Source: Riptortus pedestris (Eukaryota > Arthropoda > Insecta > Hemiptera > Alydidae). Taken from it: a stretch of DNA of 64,000 nt. The stretch covers positions 46,155,001-46,219,000 of the forward strand of contig CM032231.1 of the NCBI GenBank assembly GCA_019009955.1, in the 5' to 3' direction. The position numbers and the translations under genes were made by a program. A model generated the notes under the pieces. The model saw only the letters and a list, made by a program, of their open reading frames with translations. It was not told where the DNA came from and did no database searches. How positions within the stretch are numbered: the first letter of the stretch is position 1; each line of letters opens with the position of its first letter. This document shows positions 9,780 to 22,600 of the stretch, in pieces.

Positions 9780-10595
9780 TTAATAAAGGGGCAAGACAAG
9801 GAAGCCCTCTGCCACCTTATATGTTTAATAAGTCCATTAAAGAGGCAATAATGAAAATGAAAGAAATAGCAGAAGAAAGGATTTACGCTAAATCCATCCA
9901 TAGCATCAGATTTGCAGACGAAATTGTACTGGTGGTAAAGTCCGAAGTAGAGATGTATAGAATGCTGCAAGATCTAAAGATTGCCCTCGATCAGATTAAA
10001 CTCAAGATAAATGTACATAAAATAACACTTTTGGTTGTAGAGAAGGAACAAAGCCAAGGAAATATGAATATTATTATTGGAAATATCATACTTGAAAAAT
10101 TGAAGGAATTTCTTTACCTAGGGAGCATGATCATTTAAGACAATAATAGTTAGTAGAGTTGCAGTCGAAAGAAGAATAACACTTGCTAAACAAACCTTTC
10201 AAAGAAAAGGGATTATTTTAACTAATAAGCATGGATATCAAAAATGTGTTTGCAAAGTCTTTCGTATGGAGTTTACTGGAAAGCAATGGGAAAGTGGATC
10301 TGGCGTAGAATCACAAGAACAAGATGGACTCGAAAAAAAGACCAACATGGAAGTTCTAAATGAGATAAGTCAAAGGAAATGTGCTCTCAATGCCATGAAA
10401 AAACAGGAGGGTGAAACTTCATTGGCATATCGTAAGGCATAACGATTTCATCGCAAATATATTTGAAGGTAGGTTCCTTGGGCATAGAGGAAGAGGGAGG
10501 CCTATTTTGAAGACATCAAACATATATGGATTTCGGTGGATATAGCAACATGAAAAAAGAACTACCAGGCGAGGCCTTTAGTTCATGTTTTCTCT
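9780..10595 (+). mobile_element. non-LTR (LINE) reverse transcriptase remnant
   Basis: Translated pieces follow the C-terminal half of an insect-type LINE ORF2. ARQGSPLPPYMFNKSIKEAI (about 9793-9850) is the RT motif normally written QGDPLSP. IRFADEIVLVVKSEVEMYRM (about 9906-9963) is the catalytic FADD box with the second Asp changed to Glu. KLKINVHKI and LEKLKEFLYLGSMI follow up to 10138. A decayed tail carries KTNMEVLNEISQRK, FEDIKHIWI and GEAFSS near 10340-10590. The loss of the second catalytic Asp and several stops mean it is inactive. No endonuclease domain is visible upstream. The clade is not resolved. Confidence 0.8.
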
Positions 10596-10749
10596 AATCC
10601 AAATATTAACCAAGTTATTTGGATTTGTTTCGTTTCATCCTTTTGAAAACTATCACTTTATACCGATTTCCACTTTAAGTACTTACCTAAGCCACTAAGC
10701 AACTCATACATACATCTTAACTCTTGTTTACAAAGGCGTCTTTCATTCC

Positions 10750-10801
10750 AGCACGTGGGAAATCTATTTAGTTTACGTAACACCTGTCAGACAGACTTTT
10801 C
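10750..10801 (+). mobile_element. HINE-like repeat, 3' end fragment
   Basis: GCACGTGGGAAATCTATTTA followed by a decayed hairpin region (ACGTAACACCTGTCAGACAG) and ACTTTT. Only the hairpin-side end is recognisable. Confidence 0.65.
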
Positions 10802-10974
10802 TAAACATGGACAACACCAATAGTAAAATTCAGTTACGCAGACCAGTGTTACTTAACAGCTTTCCCAATCCCTAGAATGACTAACAGTCATAACCTGATA
10901 TTCATTTTTTATTTGATATTTAATAAGAGTCTATGTACTTTACCTTAAAAATATACCTTTCTGGTCCTTTTGTT

Positions 10975-11215
10975 GCAACCATTGGAAACTTTTGGAAGCT
11001 GTTCTTTTCACCCACTGGACTCCTTGGGATGTTTGAAATTTTCAAAGAAATTATTTTCTAAGCCTACCTCTTTCCATGTGCCCAAGTTTCAGCCTCCTTG
11101 TATCCATGGTCTTGACAATTCTTTTATTTTGACTTAACTAATTATGATTTTCCGAGTTCCACGTTTAGTCAAGAGAGTTGGCTCCGTTTCCAACTTACAA
11201 ACGGTTTCACAACTT
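10975..11215 (-). mobile_element. degenerate LINE 3' end, same family
   Basis: The - strand reads LGHMERGRLRK, a broken stretch, then GVQWVKRTASKSFQWLQQKD. This parallels the LGPRGRGKPRKFYFEDIQHL ... FERTQWLQ order of the clearer copy at 15725. Upstream on that strand, LLTKRGTRK parallels the WTxRKTNEEVL region. It lies tail to tail with the + strand copy ending near 10595. The similarity is weak. Confidence 0.4.
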
Positions 11216-12539
11216 TGCTGCGTCCAACCATAGAGAAGATTCCTTATCCTGCAGCCACCGTTTCACAATTCTGACAAAGACTACTAGTGACCCGCCATGC
11301 ATGTCTGAAAATGTTTTGCAGACTATCATGCATTCGACATGGCTGCACTAGGGGATTGTCTTCTTGGAGCTGACATAAGGCTGTCAAGCCGCTTCTTGGC
11401 CAAGCAAAAGACCCATGTGACGGTTTTCCTATATCAGTCGAAACCAGAAAGACTATGTTCACATGAGATTCGCCTCTTCAATATCGTACTCTAATCTTCC
11501 TCTTGGGCTGAAACCTGTTTTGTTTCCTTAGTAGTTGGACAGGATCAGTCACTCAACCGCTTCGTAAATAAGTTCTGGGGAGTGGAAGGTCCCGATTCAA
11601 TTTACCCTACCTTCGGAAGATTTTTTTGAGAATCCTTCCCTTAGCATGCTTGGCTAAATGCTTCATTCTGTAGTTATGGCCCTTTTCACACTACTGGGAA
11701 TTCCTTCTCGCAGGGGAGTTTGTATTTTCTTCAGAGAGACTCAACATATTTTCCATGCAGATTACCCGTTAGCTCTATTTTGGAAGGCATACAAAATTTT
11801 GTGCATTAGTATTTAGATAGGTAGGTGTCAATTTTATATTTGGTTGATCCAGAGAAATTCAACATTTCTGCGGGATTTGCGGGGAAGTTGTTTTAGTTCC
11901 TTGATGTTTTAGTTCTTCTTCGTACCATGGGACGCTTATTGGACTCATGTTCTCTTTGTGGTAAATGTCTAGTTACTCTTCCAAAAACCATTACCTTGTG
12001 GTTCTGTTTATCAGACACTTCCATGTATGGTTTCATCACGTAGATCCTCCTTCCATTCCATAGAATTCCAACTCTACTTTTTTAATTTTATCTGCTAGCC
12101 ATATTCGCAAGGCCATTAATCAGGGCTTTACATTTTTCAAGGCTCAACCCAAGCCTAACTTCCATTCTAATAGGAGGTCCCCCTCCTGAATTAGTCAATC
12201 CTTATCTTATCAGACTTAATACAGGATTGAAGGAACTAAAGCCTTTCCTTAATGATCCTTTCAACTCCATACTGATTGAGAATTTCATTCTAGATAATAA
12301 TATTGAGTTTATCTTTTCTTGCCTCTCAGCTCCCCAAAAAAATGGTCTTTAAAACTGAGCAGTGAAATATTCGAAATACCGTCTGTCTTCGGAGAATGCT
12401 TGATCTTGACTGTTTCTCAATTGACGGCTCTTTCCTTTTAAATTGCAGAAATTCTCAATTCAAAATATGACCCCCCCCCTCTCGGGAACGATCCTTCTAA
12501 CCTTGAGGTCCTGACACCCATTCATTTTTTAAAAAGGAA
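11216..12539. other. intergenic, probable retroelement debris
   Basis: No intact frame. The region precedes BEL/Pao integrase sequence on the + strand and has similar base composition, so it may be the more decayed upstream pol. I could not identify RT or protease motifs in it. Confidence 0.35.
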
Positions 12540-12915
12540 ACTGTACCACCTACGGAGGACCTCTGCCTTCTGAAAAAGAATCTCAGCTATTTTCAGTCCA
12601 CCCATGCATTAGTTCAACCTTTCTGGAAGAAGTGGCGGTTCTGGAGTACCTTACCACCCTTTAGGCTCGCTTTAAGGATACTTGCTTACTCTTAATCTAC
12701 AGCTAGGAGGTTTAGTGGTTGCTAATGAGCCCAATTGTCTACCTCTCCATTGGCCTATAGGTCGGATTGTTCAGGTCTTCCTTGGTGCTGATGGAATTGT
12801 TCGTCGTGCTCGTTGCAAACTTCCTCATATGACCGACCTTTGTCAAGATCCCAGTATTGGATGCTTGGCTATGGTGGTAATTTGTTTGTCTCTTACGTCA
12901 CACATTAGCTAAATT
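12540..12915 (+). mobile_element. BEL/Pao retrotransposon, integrase C-terminal remnant
   Basis: SYFQSTHALVQPFWKKWRFW (about 12587-12645) matches the usual xHFWKRWSxEYL segment at the end of Pao integrases. After a frameshift, PNCLPLHWPIGRIVQVFLGA then DGIVRRARCK (12729-12825) matches the DUF5641-type module that follows it: the WPxGRV box and the DGxVR box are both present. This ordered pair is specific to BEL/Pao elements. No LTR was found downstream. Confidence 0.7.
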
Positions 12916-13637
12916 TGAGATCTGTAACGAATAAAGTGTAAACATGCCTAACTTCTGTTACCGAAACACTATTTTCCAAATTCTAAGACCTATCCATTGA
13001 GTCACTTCTTCTTTATTTCTTAAGTTTAAATTGTTCCTTCAGTGGATTAGTGTCTGGCCCTTTTTCGTCGGATGATCCCGATGACCTTATTGTGAACATT
13101 TGACATAGAGATTCTTATTCTTTGGCCTAAATGTGGTTCTTCCAAGTAATTACTTATTTCTTCTTTGTTTATGATTTCGAATGCTGAACGTTCAAGGAGG
13201 GCGAGGGACAATATTTTTAAATTAAATCTCTTCCCACCAAATGCTAAACCATGCCATTCATACGACTGTACTCAGGACTGGTTGCCATTCTCTGAGAAGA
13301 TAATTATCTTTCATCAGTGACCGTAAAAGCCATCCGAGTCTCAGGCCAGGTATACACGGGTGTCGTGTGATTCCCTCTCATCTAAATTCAATGCTGTGAG
13401 TGTTTCCTGTTTATGCAGTTTTTCAAGCATATAGACCTTATTTCTAAATTTCTCTATTTTTACCTCTCAGCCAATCCTATAATTATTGGTCCATTATTAC
13501 CTATTCTACATCTAGATCTTCATTCAATTATTTTTTCCAATATTCTATTGATCTGAGATCTAACAGAATATTAATTATTTTCTCACTCCCCGACATGATT
13601 GCCCCCGTTTAATTATCACACAAGGTTCTCATTTAAA
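12916..13637. other. intergenic, nothing recognised
   Basis: May contain the 3' end of the BEL element, but I see no LTR termini. Confidence 0.4.
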
Positions 13638-13830
13638 AAGAGGTATGGGAGGGGGGGGGTCGAAAATTCAAAATATCACCGTTATTATGAGTCGGGTCGA
13701 AAATTTTGTAGAACCAATATTGCTAAACAATTATGCTTTGCAATTCTTGTTTTATACATTTTCCCGTAAATAAAATTTTAAGCGAGTTATTCATACTCTC
13801 TTGTTTTCAGCCCCCACTACTACTCATCGG
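13638..13830 (+). mobile_element. HINE-like repeat, internal fragment
   Basis: It matches the family core: a G-run followed by TCGAAAATTCAAAATATCAC, GTTATTATGAGTCGGGTCGA, AGAACCAATATTG and CCCCCACTACTACTCAT. Both termini are absent. Confidence 0.75.
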
Positions 13831-13944
13831 ATGCTGACTTCGAAATAGAGAATATATGGTGAGGTAACGTTACTATATATACGGTTTGTACGTCTAGTTA
13901 TTATACCAAATGAACGTTTCTTGATCAGCGTGAGCGTTTTTTTG

Positions 13945-13946
<2 letters not shown>

Positions 13947-13986
<40 letters not shown>
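13947..13986. repeat. (TA)n microsatellite
   Basis: About 20 TA units. Confidence 0.9.
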
Positions 13987-13992
<6 letters not shown>

Positions 13993-15715
13993 TACAATCA
14001 TAATATGATGTAATTATGACAACTGTTTATATCCAATGAAAAGTGAATCAATACTAAATGTTGCAGGATTGCTGCAAGGTATTGCGGGTTTAATCTATCA
14101 TGCGTACTTTCTTAAAAAACAAATTTCTGCCATCACTGAAACTCATTTAAGTTTTACTTCCTTAAAAACAAAATAATATAATAATTCAAATTAATATTAC
14201 AGACTTTGCATAAATGTCATTGTACTGTAAACTTGGAGAAATTTTGCCATATTTATACTATTACTGCATTGCAGTATTCAGCCTCAAAGCGTTCTCTCGC
14301 TTCTATTTTTTATATCGTTCAATTGGTATCTGTAGTTTACTTAATATATTATGTGATTACATTTTAACTATATAAGGCGAAAGTAAAATTGTAGTTACTA
14401 GTTTACTCTGATTATCCAGCAATCAAGAAAGAAAGTCTGGTTGTTTTGTCTGGTTTTCTTATCCGGAGAATGAAAGGAATCTAACGCGTTGTATTCATTT
14501 CATCAACGACTCAATTAATGAAAAATTTTCTAGGTATCGACAAAACATGTTTAACCCCTTGAAAGGAGCTTAGGAGTTTAAAAAGCCTAGGAAATATTAA
14601 AATAAAATAAATGGAACTTGTTGATCTAACTGAGAGAAAATTCGGTTGGCATGAATGGCTGACCTTTTGATATATATATATATATATATAATTGTAACCA
14701 CTGTTTATACATTGTTTTTTTTTTTCAAAATTTCACGATACTTTTTCGTTTTATATAGAATTGAAACAATATTAACCATTTTTTGGCTTTGGTACCTGAG
14801 TGTTTATTTGTTACTTTTTAACTCCTAAACTACTGAGCCGAATTTTATAAAACTTGGTATGTATTTTAATGCTAGCCCAACTTATACTGTAGGCTATGCT
14901 AATATTCTCAGAGACGAACTGGAGCGGGAGTTATAGGAGAACTGACAAATTGCGATATTTCGTATCCTATTGGTTTTTTGATTTTGATATTTAAAGAAAC
15001 TTTTGTTATATACACTTTTGTCGTATACCGAAGTATAAATGATATACGATATACGCATAGTATAATATCGAAGTTCTAAGTATATTCGTGGGAAGTCCCA
15101 CTTAAATTTCTTAATCTAATTTAAGTTTAAGTCATGGTTACATAACATTCTGAATGCTTAATTTTCGAATAACTCAAGTTACAATAATTTAAACACAGCT
15201 CTGATCACATCCCCTGACTTAAGTCGACATTTGACGGGAAAAGGGCAGATGATGCATAGTATTGCCGAATATTGATATGATATAATTATTATTTACATTG
15301 TCCACATTGTTTTAAATAATGACGAGGGAATGAGCAGGAAGTGGCTTAATATTTTGAACAACGAATAGGGATTGAATAGTAACCACTTAACGTTCAACCT
15401 GAAAGACTCAGAAGTACATGAATTCCCCCAATTGATGTTCCCAAAAAGCTTTAAAATATAATAAAAGTATAAACGTATACAGAAAATGTAAATAGAAAAG
15501 ACTTGCAATGACCAGAATTCACACTTATTTTACTTTATTCAGTCTAAATATTTCCCAAGCAAAGCTACCTCAGTGATCGTACTTAATAATGATGAATGCT
15601 ATCCATGATTATGATTAATATTGTCCACGGCATTTTTGGACTCAAAAAAAAAAATCCAACGTAAAAGTTGTGTATGAGGTAAGTGAAAGTAAAAGTGTTG
15701 TAAAGGCCGAGGGAA
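13987..15715. other. intergenic, nothing recognised; possible repeat at 14690-14960
   Basis: A short (TA)n occurs near 14672-14690. The stretch that follows, with AACTCCTAAACTACTGAGCC and GAACTGGAGCGGGAGTTATA, has the feel of a dispersed repeat, but only one copy is in the window. Confidence 0.35.
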
Positions 15716-15931
15716 AGAAGGAGGTTGAAACTTCTTAGGCACATCTATTTTTTTTCAAATATATTTGAAGGCAAGACTCTTGGGCCTAGGGGAAGAGGGA
15801 AGCCTAGAAAATTCTATTTTGAGGACATACAACATCTTATGGATTTCGTAGGGTATGGTAATATGAGAAAAGTAGCTTTCGAAAGAACACAATGGTTGCA
15901 ATTACAAGGAGAACCCTTTAGATCATCATAA
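15716..15931 (+). mobile_element. LINE ORF2 C-terminus remnant
   Basis: An open frame reads FFSNIFEGKTLGPRGRGKPR, then KFYFEDIQHLMDF, then MRKVAFERTQWLQLQGEPFR before a stop. This is the basic C-terminal tail common to one group of insect LINEs, seen here in four places (also near 10500, 11000 and 33300). Reverse transcriptase is missing upstream, as expected of a 5'-truncated copy. Confidence 0.75.
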
Positions 15932-17690
15932 AGTACACTATAAAAGCCAAGTGATCTACGTAATGGGATTTTAAATAACAAAATCCAGAGTATCAAATTA
16001 TTTGATTTTTCAACGGAAGGATAATAAGGTCAAACCACCTCTACTCCTGACCTTCTTATCCTTACATTGATGATGGACTTCCACCAGGCAGTCCAAATAC
16101 CGAGTATTTGATTTTTGATTATTAATAAATTATTTTTGTTAAACATTCCAGAACAAAGAAGATAATAATATAATAATAGTAGAAATTTAAATAAGTATTT
16201 GAATTACACCAAAGTACATTTGAGAAATGTTTTCTTAGCTTCACATATGTAATTGCATATTCTCCTCAGTGAATATTATAAATCTGCCTAACGGCTGAAA
16301 TGTTTGAAAAATATGCAACATTTTGATGTGGTACAGTATTTCTTCAACTTAATAGCATTTTTGTTTAGTTATATTGTATATTTATAACTTCAGTTTTTAT
16401 CATCAATCTAATCTTATCTACTCCACTAAAAAGAGTCGTCTTCAGTTACAGGGACATATGAAAATCAAAGGAGGAGCTACTGAATAAAAAAAAACAATGA
16501 TATACGACATGATAGGAAGGAATAGAGGGAGCAGATCAAACAAAGTTGTTAAATGACCTGAAGGACTGAAGGTGGGAGGAATGGCAAAACAGAGGGTGCC
16601 TGGTGTGGTTGTGCTTACTACAAATTATGGCCAAAGACATTAGTATGAACTATATAGCATAGAAATGTCAATAATACACCTAATAAGGCAAATTATCAAA
16701 GGAGTAATAACGATAGAATAAAATTGGAGACGGCTGGTAGAGAGCTATGAGGAATGGTCAAAGAGAGTGAAGGAAGAGGACCAGGTCATTTGATGAGGAC
16801 TGTAGCACAGTATACATATGTTATTTAAAATAGTAATGTAATGACAATAATAGACACCCAGCATTTAAACCTGTAAACAATAAAAGAAGCATAGGACTGG
16901 GCACTTCTTGATACTGGCAGAATTGTGCACACAGTTTTTAATTCTCTTTAATATCACAAAAACATAATTAAGCTTTGTGCCGATTAAATCCACTCCCACT
17001 CCGCTCCACCACCAACCGTGAAGAAAGCTTTTTCAAAATAATCTAAAATTTTTAAACATGTAAGACTTTTGTAAAATAAAATGGAGGGAATTAGCAGTTT
17101 TGGGTCTATTACAATAAGACTCCAGGCTATGCTTCTTCAGGTTAGGTATCTGTAAATGGAAAAACGTAGTTAAAGACCATAATAAATGCCATGAATAAAG
17201 GCCCAAGCCCTTCATGAGCCCTAGCATCTAAAAGGGATGTGCTCATTTCCTTTACAATAACATCTCTTTATTTGATGTTAGTCACTAAATTCATATTTTA
17301 TTCTTTGAAATTGATGGTATTTTATAAATAAGTATCCTGTTAAACAGACCGATTAATCTAAACTAGTGTTATTACAATAAACATGGTAAAGAGTAGTTAC
17401 CTTGCAGGTCTCTTTCTGGATAGAAAAATATAAACCTTTAGAAAAATAATCCTGCTAGACATCTTTATAATTAATCATAACTGTCAATTTGAAGATGGTG
17501 ATGGCATTAACTATCTAAAGTACTGGCACAAAAAGTATGAATGGCTGTTGCTTAATTACTAAAATCACATAACGTGAAGAAGAAAGTTATTACAATTATG
17601 CAGAATAGGATTGATTGTAGTTTGTTTGAGGTTTACTTCATAGTTGTCGCCAGAAATTTATAGGGCAAGAGGTAGTTCTAAAAAATAAAA
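15932..17690. other. intergenic upstream of mask, nothing recognised
   Basis: AT-rich sequence. Weak LINE-like purine-rich phrases occur at 16440-16800, for example GGAGACGGCTGGTAGAGAGC. No gene is supported on either strand. Confidence 0.4.
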
Positions 17691-17976
17691 AAATCTATAT
17701 AGTTGAAGTAAGTAGTTGATAGTGAATACACTAGATAGCAGGGAGATGGTAGTAGTTGGAGAATGTGCCGAGAGAGTGCAGCAGCTCCCTCGTAGCGGAA
17801 GCAGCCTGGACGACCGAGAGGAGGGGGGATGAATGTGTAGTAGATAGACATGGCGAGTGTTAATTTGGGTGCATGACGATTATTGCCTGAGAATTACATT
17901 ATTTTATAAGTGCAAAGTGATTTTGCCCGTGTATTATTGATTTCTTAGTTATATAAGTTATATGTGAACTGTAAAA
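17691..17976 (+). promoter_or_regulatory. mask 5' leader and probable promoter region with four uORFs
   Basis: A local GC-rich patch (about 17750-17830) in AT-rich surroundings lies just before the mask start codon and is the likeliest transcription start area; no TATA box is convincing. Four short upstream ORFs precede the main ATG. They are 17829-17840 (ATG AAT GTG TAG), 17850-17876 (8 codons plus stop), 17873-17890 (whose ATG overlaps the stop of the previous one in ATGA) and 17962-17967 (ATG TGA, a start-stop pair). All end before 17977. Whether they are transcribed depends on the true start site, which I cannot see. Confidence 0.5.
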
Positions 17977-18171
17977 ATGCAGAATGTTGGACAGGAATCG
18001 GCCCAAGATAACAAGAAGCTAGATAAAGTGAATGCCCATGAAATAGGGAAATCGTCAACTCCCCAATCGTCGAATTCGAGCCCGACCAAGTCGGATACGG
18101 ACCCTTTTTCTGAAATTAACCCGAGGTTTTTATCGGATTCATCTGAAAGTGACGAGGAAGAGTCCTCAGAG
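17977..18171 (+). CDS. mask: mask exon 1
   Basis: Codons 1-65, starting MQNVGQESAQDNKK and ending with the acidic cluster SESDEEESSE. The donor is GAG|GTGAGT, phase 0. The region is low in complexity and probably disordered. ATG context is GTAAAAATGC. The N-terminus is far shorter than in vertebrate homologues, so extra upstream coding exons cannot be excluded. Confidence 0.85.
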
Positions 18172-19581
18172 GTGAGTAATCTCTAGTATCCCACATACTG
18201 CCGTGAGTTGGTCTGGGCGAATAGATTCACTGAACCTCAGCCAGACATCTTGTTACTTAGTCATAGCAGTATTTCTTTTTGTTTTTCCACTGTTATTAAC
18301 TACTCTTAGTGTTTCTATGGTATAGTAAATGCTACTTTTCATATTATTTACAATGGACTAAATATAAATGGAGGGGCAAGTTTTAATATGGGAACACAAA
18401 GGCATGAAGGCCCATTAGCCAATGCCCAAGTATTTATTGTGTATATTATATTTTTTACAGTAAATTTGAACTATTTAACTAAAGGAATGCGTTATTTGTG
18501 CTCATTTCATTGTTTTGTTTATTGATTAGAAAGGATTCCCTTATTTTTGTTAATGATTTTTTACAAATGTAATTCATTTTAAAATTTATAATTGTAATTT
18601 GTTTTTAACAATTCTTGACTTAATCTTTTATGATTTTGTCTCTACTTTTGACGTTATTTATGATATTCTTTCTTTATTTGAAAAATAAGTTTAGGTTAAG
18701 ACTTAATTTAGTCTTGTTTTTTATAGTTGGTGACCATTTTATGCCACATCCTAATTTGTATTTGTGTTGTTCTTTAATTACTTCATGGTAGATAACATAA
18801 TTGATTGCAAGTTATGGATTTTGTTTTTAATTGGTTCCTAACCTATTTTCTATAGGGGCAATTAAAATTGTTCATGTTATTACTTACATGCTTCTTGCAG
18901 TTTTATTTCAGAAATAGGATTTGTTTTGTTCTTTAAGTAGTTTCAATAATGAGTTTGATATTAAGTTGTTTAGTTTATTTAGTAATATCTCAATGGAAAA
19001 ATTCTATATCTGTTATGATAATTCCCCAGGTGGAGTCATTCGTGATAGATCAAGTTGGGGATTTGGACGAACCTGAAAGGGCGTTGCAGACATCTAAGTT
19101 CCTATTATCTCAAGAAGATGCTGACCCTACTGTTGACCCAGAGACTCAAGCAAGGCTTGAGGCTCTCCTCGAGGCTGCAGGTGAGTCAGTTTATCGTTGA
19201 ATTGCAATTTTTCATCACAGTCGTCTCGAATTATTTTGTTTTACATATTTGGGTATGATCTTCATATTCATCTAGCCATTTCTCATGATTCACCTTTCTT
19301 TTTTTATTACTTACAGTATGTCTTGAAATGATATTGTTTATAAGTATTTGATGGCCTTCGTCAAATTCTCAGTATCTGTGTTGTTTTCCTCATTTCATGT
19401 TGCATTTGGGAATTAGTTAAGGCGGGGGAGTTTGTTTTTATTGATGTTTTTAGTATGTAGAAAGTTCTGCTAAGGGAATTAAAAATTATTTGTTTACTTA
19501 GGATTTACCATTGCATTTTGCTTCAAAGGGATTAAATAACTCCGATTTACCTTCGTAACTACTGTTACTTTTTTTAAAAGT

Positions 19582-19637
<56 letters not shown>

Positions 19638-22600
19638 TTATTTTTATATAGTTCTTGTCAAAATCAGGAAAATGTTATACAGATTGTACTAGGCAATTTG
19701 TATCTACACTAAACGTGTAATACCTTTATTAGGTTCAACATTGTTGAGCACTGAAGCAATTTTTGTCTGCAGTGTGTTAAGTTTATTTGTACATATCTTT
19801 TTATTATAAATTTGTCAATTGGTTTATTGGAATGCATTATGAATTGATTAGGAGACAATGAATTCCTATAGTGTTATTTGGTTGTGACACATTTTATTAA
19901 TGACACACTTTTTCTCTTACATACCTAACTGTCAAAGTATCAACTTGCTGCTAGCTAATGATTCTCATGTTTTCTCTGCATTTTTTTTGTTTTCTTTTTC
20001 TTCAAAAATGGCATAATATAAAATCTTCTGATTTTTCTTTTTGGTTATCCCTGAGGTACCTAGTTTTCCCTTTGAGCTTAGCCTTATTTGTTACATTTGT
20101 TGTATTTAGTGTTTCCTATCACTGTTATACAGTTTTTGTGTATTCGATGTGCCATTTATAAGTAAATGGTAGTGGACATTCCAGTTGTTTGTTTTTTGTT
20201 CTTAGTGTTTTCTTATTATTTAAATGTTCAATTAGCTTCTATTTATTGATTATATAGAATTCACAGCTTCCCATTGGTTCCTGTTAGAACCAAATTTCAA
20301 AATAATAATATGTGCCAGCCTTTAACTATGTGCAATATTGTTGTCTTAATTGGTCTTACATTATTCATCTAAGTGTTCGTCCCCTACTTATAAAATATAG
20401 TTTAAAATACTGCCTACATTGACTTCTAATATTATTGGCAATGTTTATTCCAAATTTTGAAATGGGGTAACCTTTTAAAATATCAATTTTGATGATCAAT
20501 AGTGTTGAACACTAGTCCTTCCATTTTACTTTCCTTTAAATTTAATAATATTCATTCTTATTTCTCTTCAATAAATAAATAACCATTTATTGAAATAAAT
20601 GGCTTGGAATGCAACCTTTTGTAACATCATTGTACACAATTATAGATATCTGAGATTTCAAGATCAAAAATTCTATTAAATTCTTTGTTGATTTGATATA
20701 AAGTGACTTCTTACTGAAAATATCAGTATTATCAGTAAATATATTGGGCTGGATTTCATTTTGTTCCTTCACATTTGGTTGTATTCCTACTTATTTAGAA
20801 ATATTTACTCATGAATTCTTATGACCTTTGTACCCATTCATCTATTAATACTCGCTCTTTAATGAGACAATTATTATTTAATTATTTTCATGTTAGCGTT
20901 TATTGCATACTGAAAGCATATTTGTTAAATGAAAGGAAATGTAATTGCTTCATTAAACACAATCCCTGTTTCTTCTGGTCCATTTTACTCATTTCTGTGG
21001 TTTAGCAATAATCGCTTTTGGTTTCCAGTTGACAGTGTTTGCCAATGACAATTTATTGATGATTTGAATAACATTAATTGATTTCCTCTTACAGGGGCTG
21101 TTAATGTTACAATTACCTTAGTACAACACTGGCAATTGTCTATATCAGTAATGTAGTCTACAAAATTGTAATTAATATAAGTAATTCCTAACTTTCTAGG
21201 AGCATCCATTTCAGTTGTCTTGTCAGTTTTCTGCTTCCAGAAACAGTTCATATTTCCTTTGGCCTAAAGTTGATGCACATACATTGAACTGTGCAAGCCC
21301 CACACATACTCGCAACTGTTGGAAAACCCAAAATCGTATTGTGATTGCCAGATTTGCTTTGTTTTTACACCTTTAGCATGTCTTTACATCTGACTTTTAA
21401 ATATATGACTGCTTCATTATGCAAAACTGCTGTAATTTTTAGTTTTCTTCATGAGCAATTAATATGTCAGTCAACTTGTTTTATTGTAGTTATAGCCAAG
21501 TCAAAAATTTTTATGGGCAATTTGGCATTTGAGTTGTTTCTAAGGATTGGCATTAAGGTTCAAGTAAAGCTCAGTAGTACCTCTCTGAGTATTGATGAAT
21601 TCAGATTCCTATCATTGTTGTTAGAGCAGTATAATTAGTGGCTTTACTAACAGGATTTGATCTATTCCTTTCTGTATAATGAGACAATCAAGGAATTTAA
21701 TTAAATGGACAATTAATAGTATTTATTATTTAAGAACATGACAATATTATAGGAATGAAAAGTAATGTACTTATTACATGTGCTACTACCATATGGGGTA
21801 TAAGCTATTCATTTTTCAAGAACCACTAATATTTAATTATTTAAGAATTCATTATATGATTTTGTATTATCTGTTACAATATTCGATGATTAAGGTTAAT
21901 CATTAGAGGTACAGAAATAAAACGCTTTCACTCCAAGGATCAATTATGTTTCAAAGTTAATTTAATTATATTTAAAATTATTTATATAGATTGGTAATGC
22001 ATTTAGTTTATAATCAGATTTTTACTCATTACTATCCAGAATTCATTGTTATAAAACAAAAATTGTCCTTAACTCTTTGAGATATATGGCCCCACTAGTC
22101 TTAATGGTGAACTTCATTGCTGGTATTCTGTTTAGTTTATGCTTCAAATCATTAATTTAATGAAATTTGTAATAAATATGAATAATAATAACTGAATTTG
22201 ATCTAAATGAAGAAGACTGCCCCTTGCTACTAGTTATGTATAGAGAGCCCATGGAGTATGAGTGTAGCATACCTCCACATACTTTCATTACAACCCCTTT
22301 TAGGATGGCTTTTGGCTCACTGGAATTACACAATTTACTTCTATACAAAAAAAAAAAAAAAATACTTTGAAAATATATCATAGAAATACATAGTGGTCAG
22401 TTAAGTCTACTTCTGGCTAGTGAGAGCCTCAACTTAAAAAATATTTAAGCTTTTTATTTCGTATAACACTTTATTATAGCAAATACTTTTACTTTTTAGA
22501 AAATACTTATTATTGAACATAAACTTATTTACTATTCTGAAATAATGTTAACAAAACATGTTCATCATACATTGTGTGTACTCGCGCGCGCGCGCACACA

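Noticed and set aside
9539..9970. 143-codon open frame on the - strand
   Set aside because: It runs antisense into the LINE RT remnant and matches nothing; probably fortuitous.
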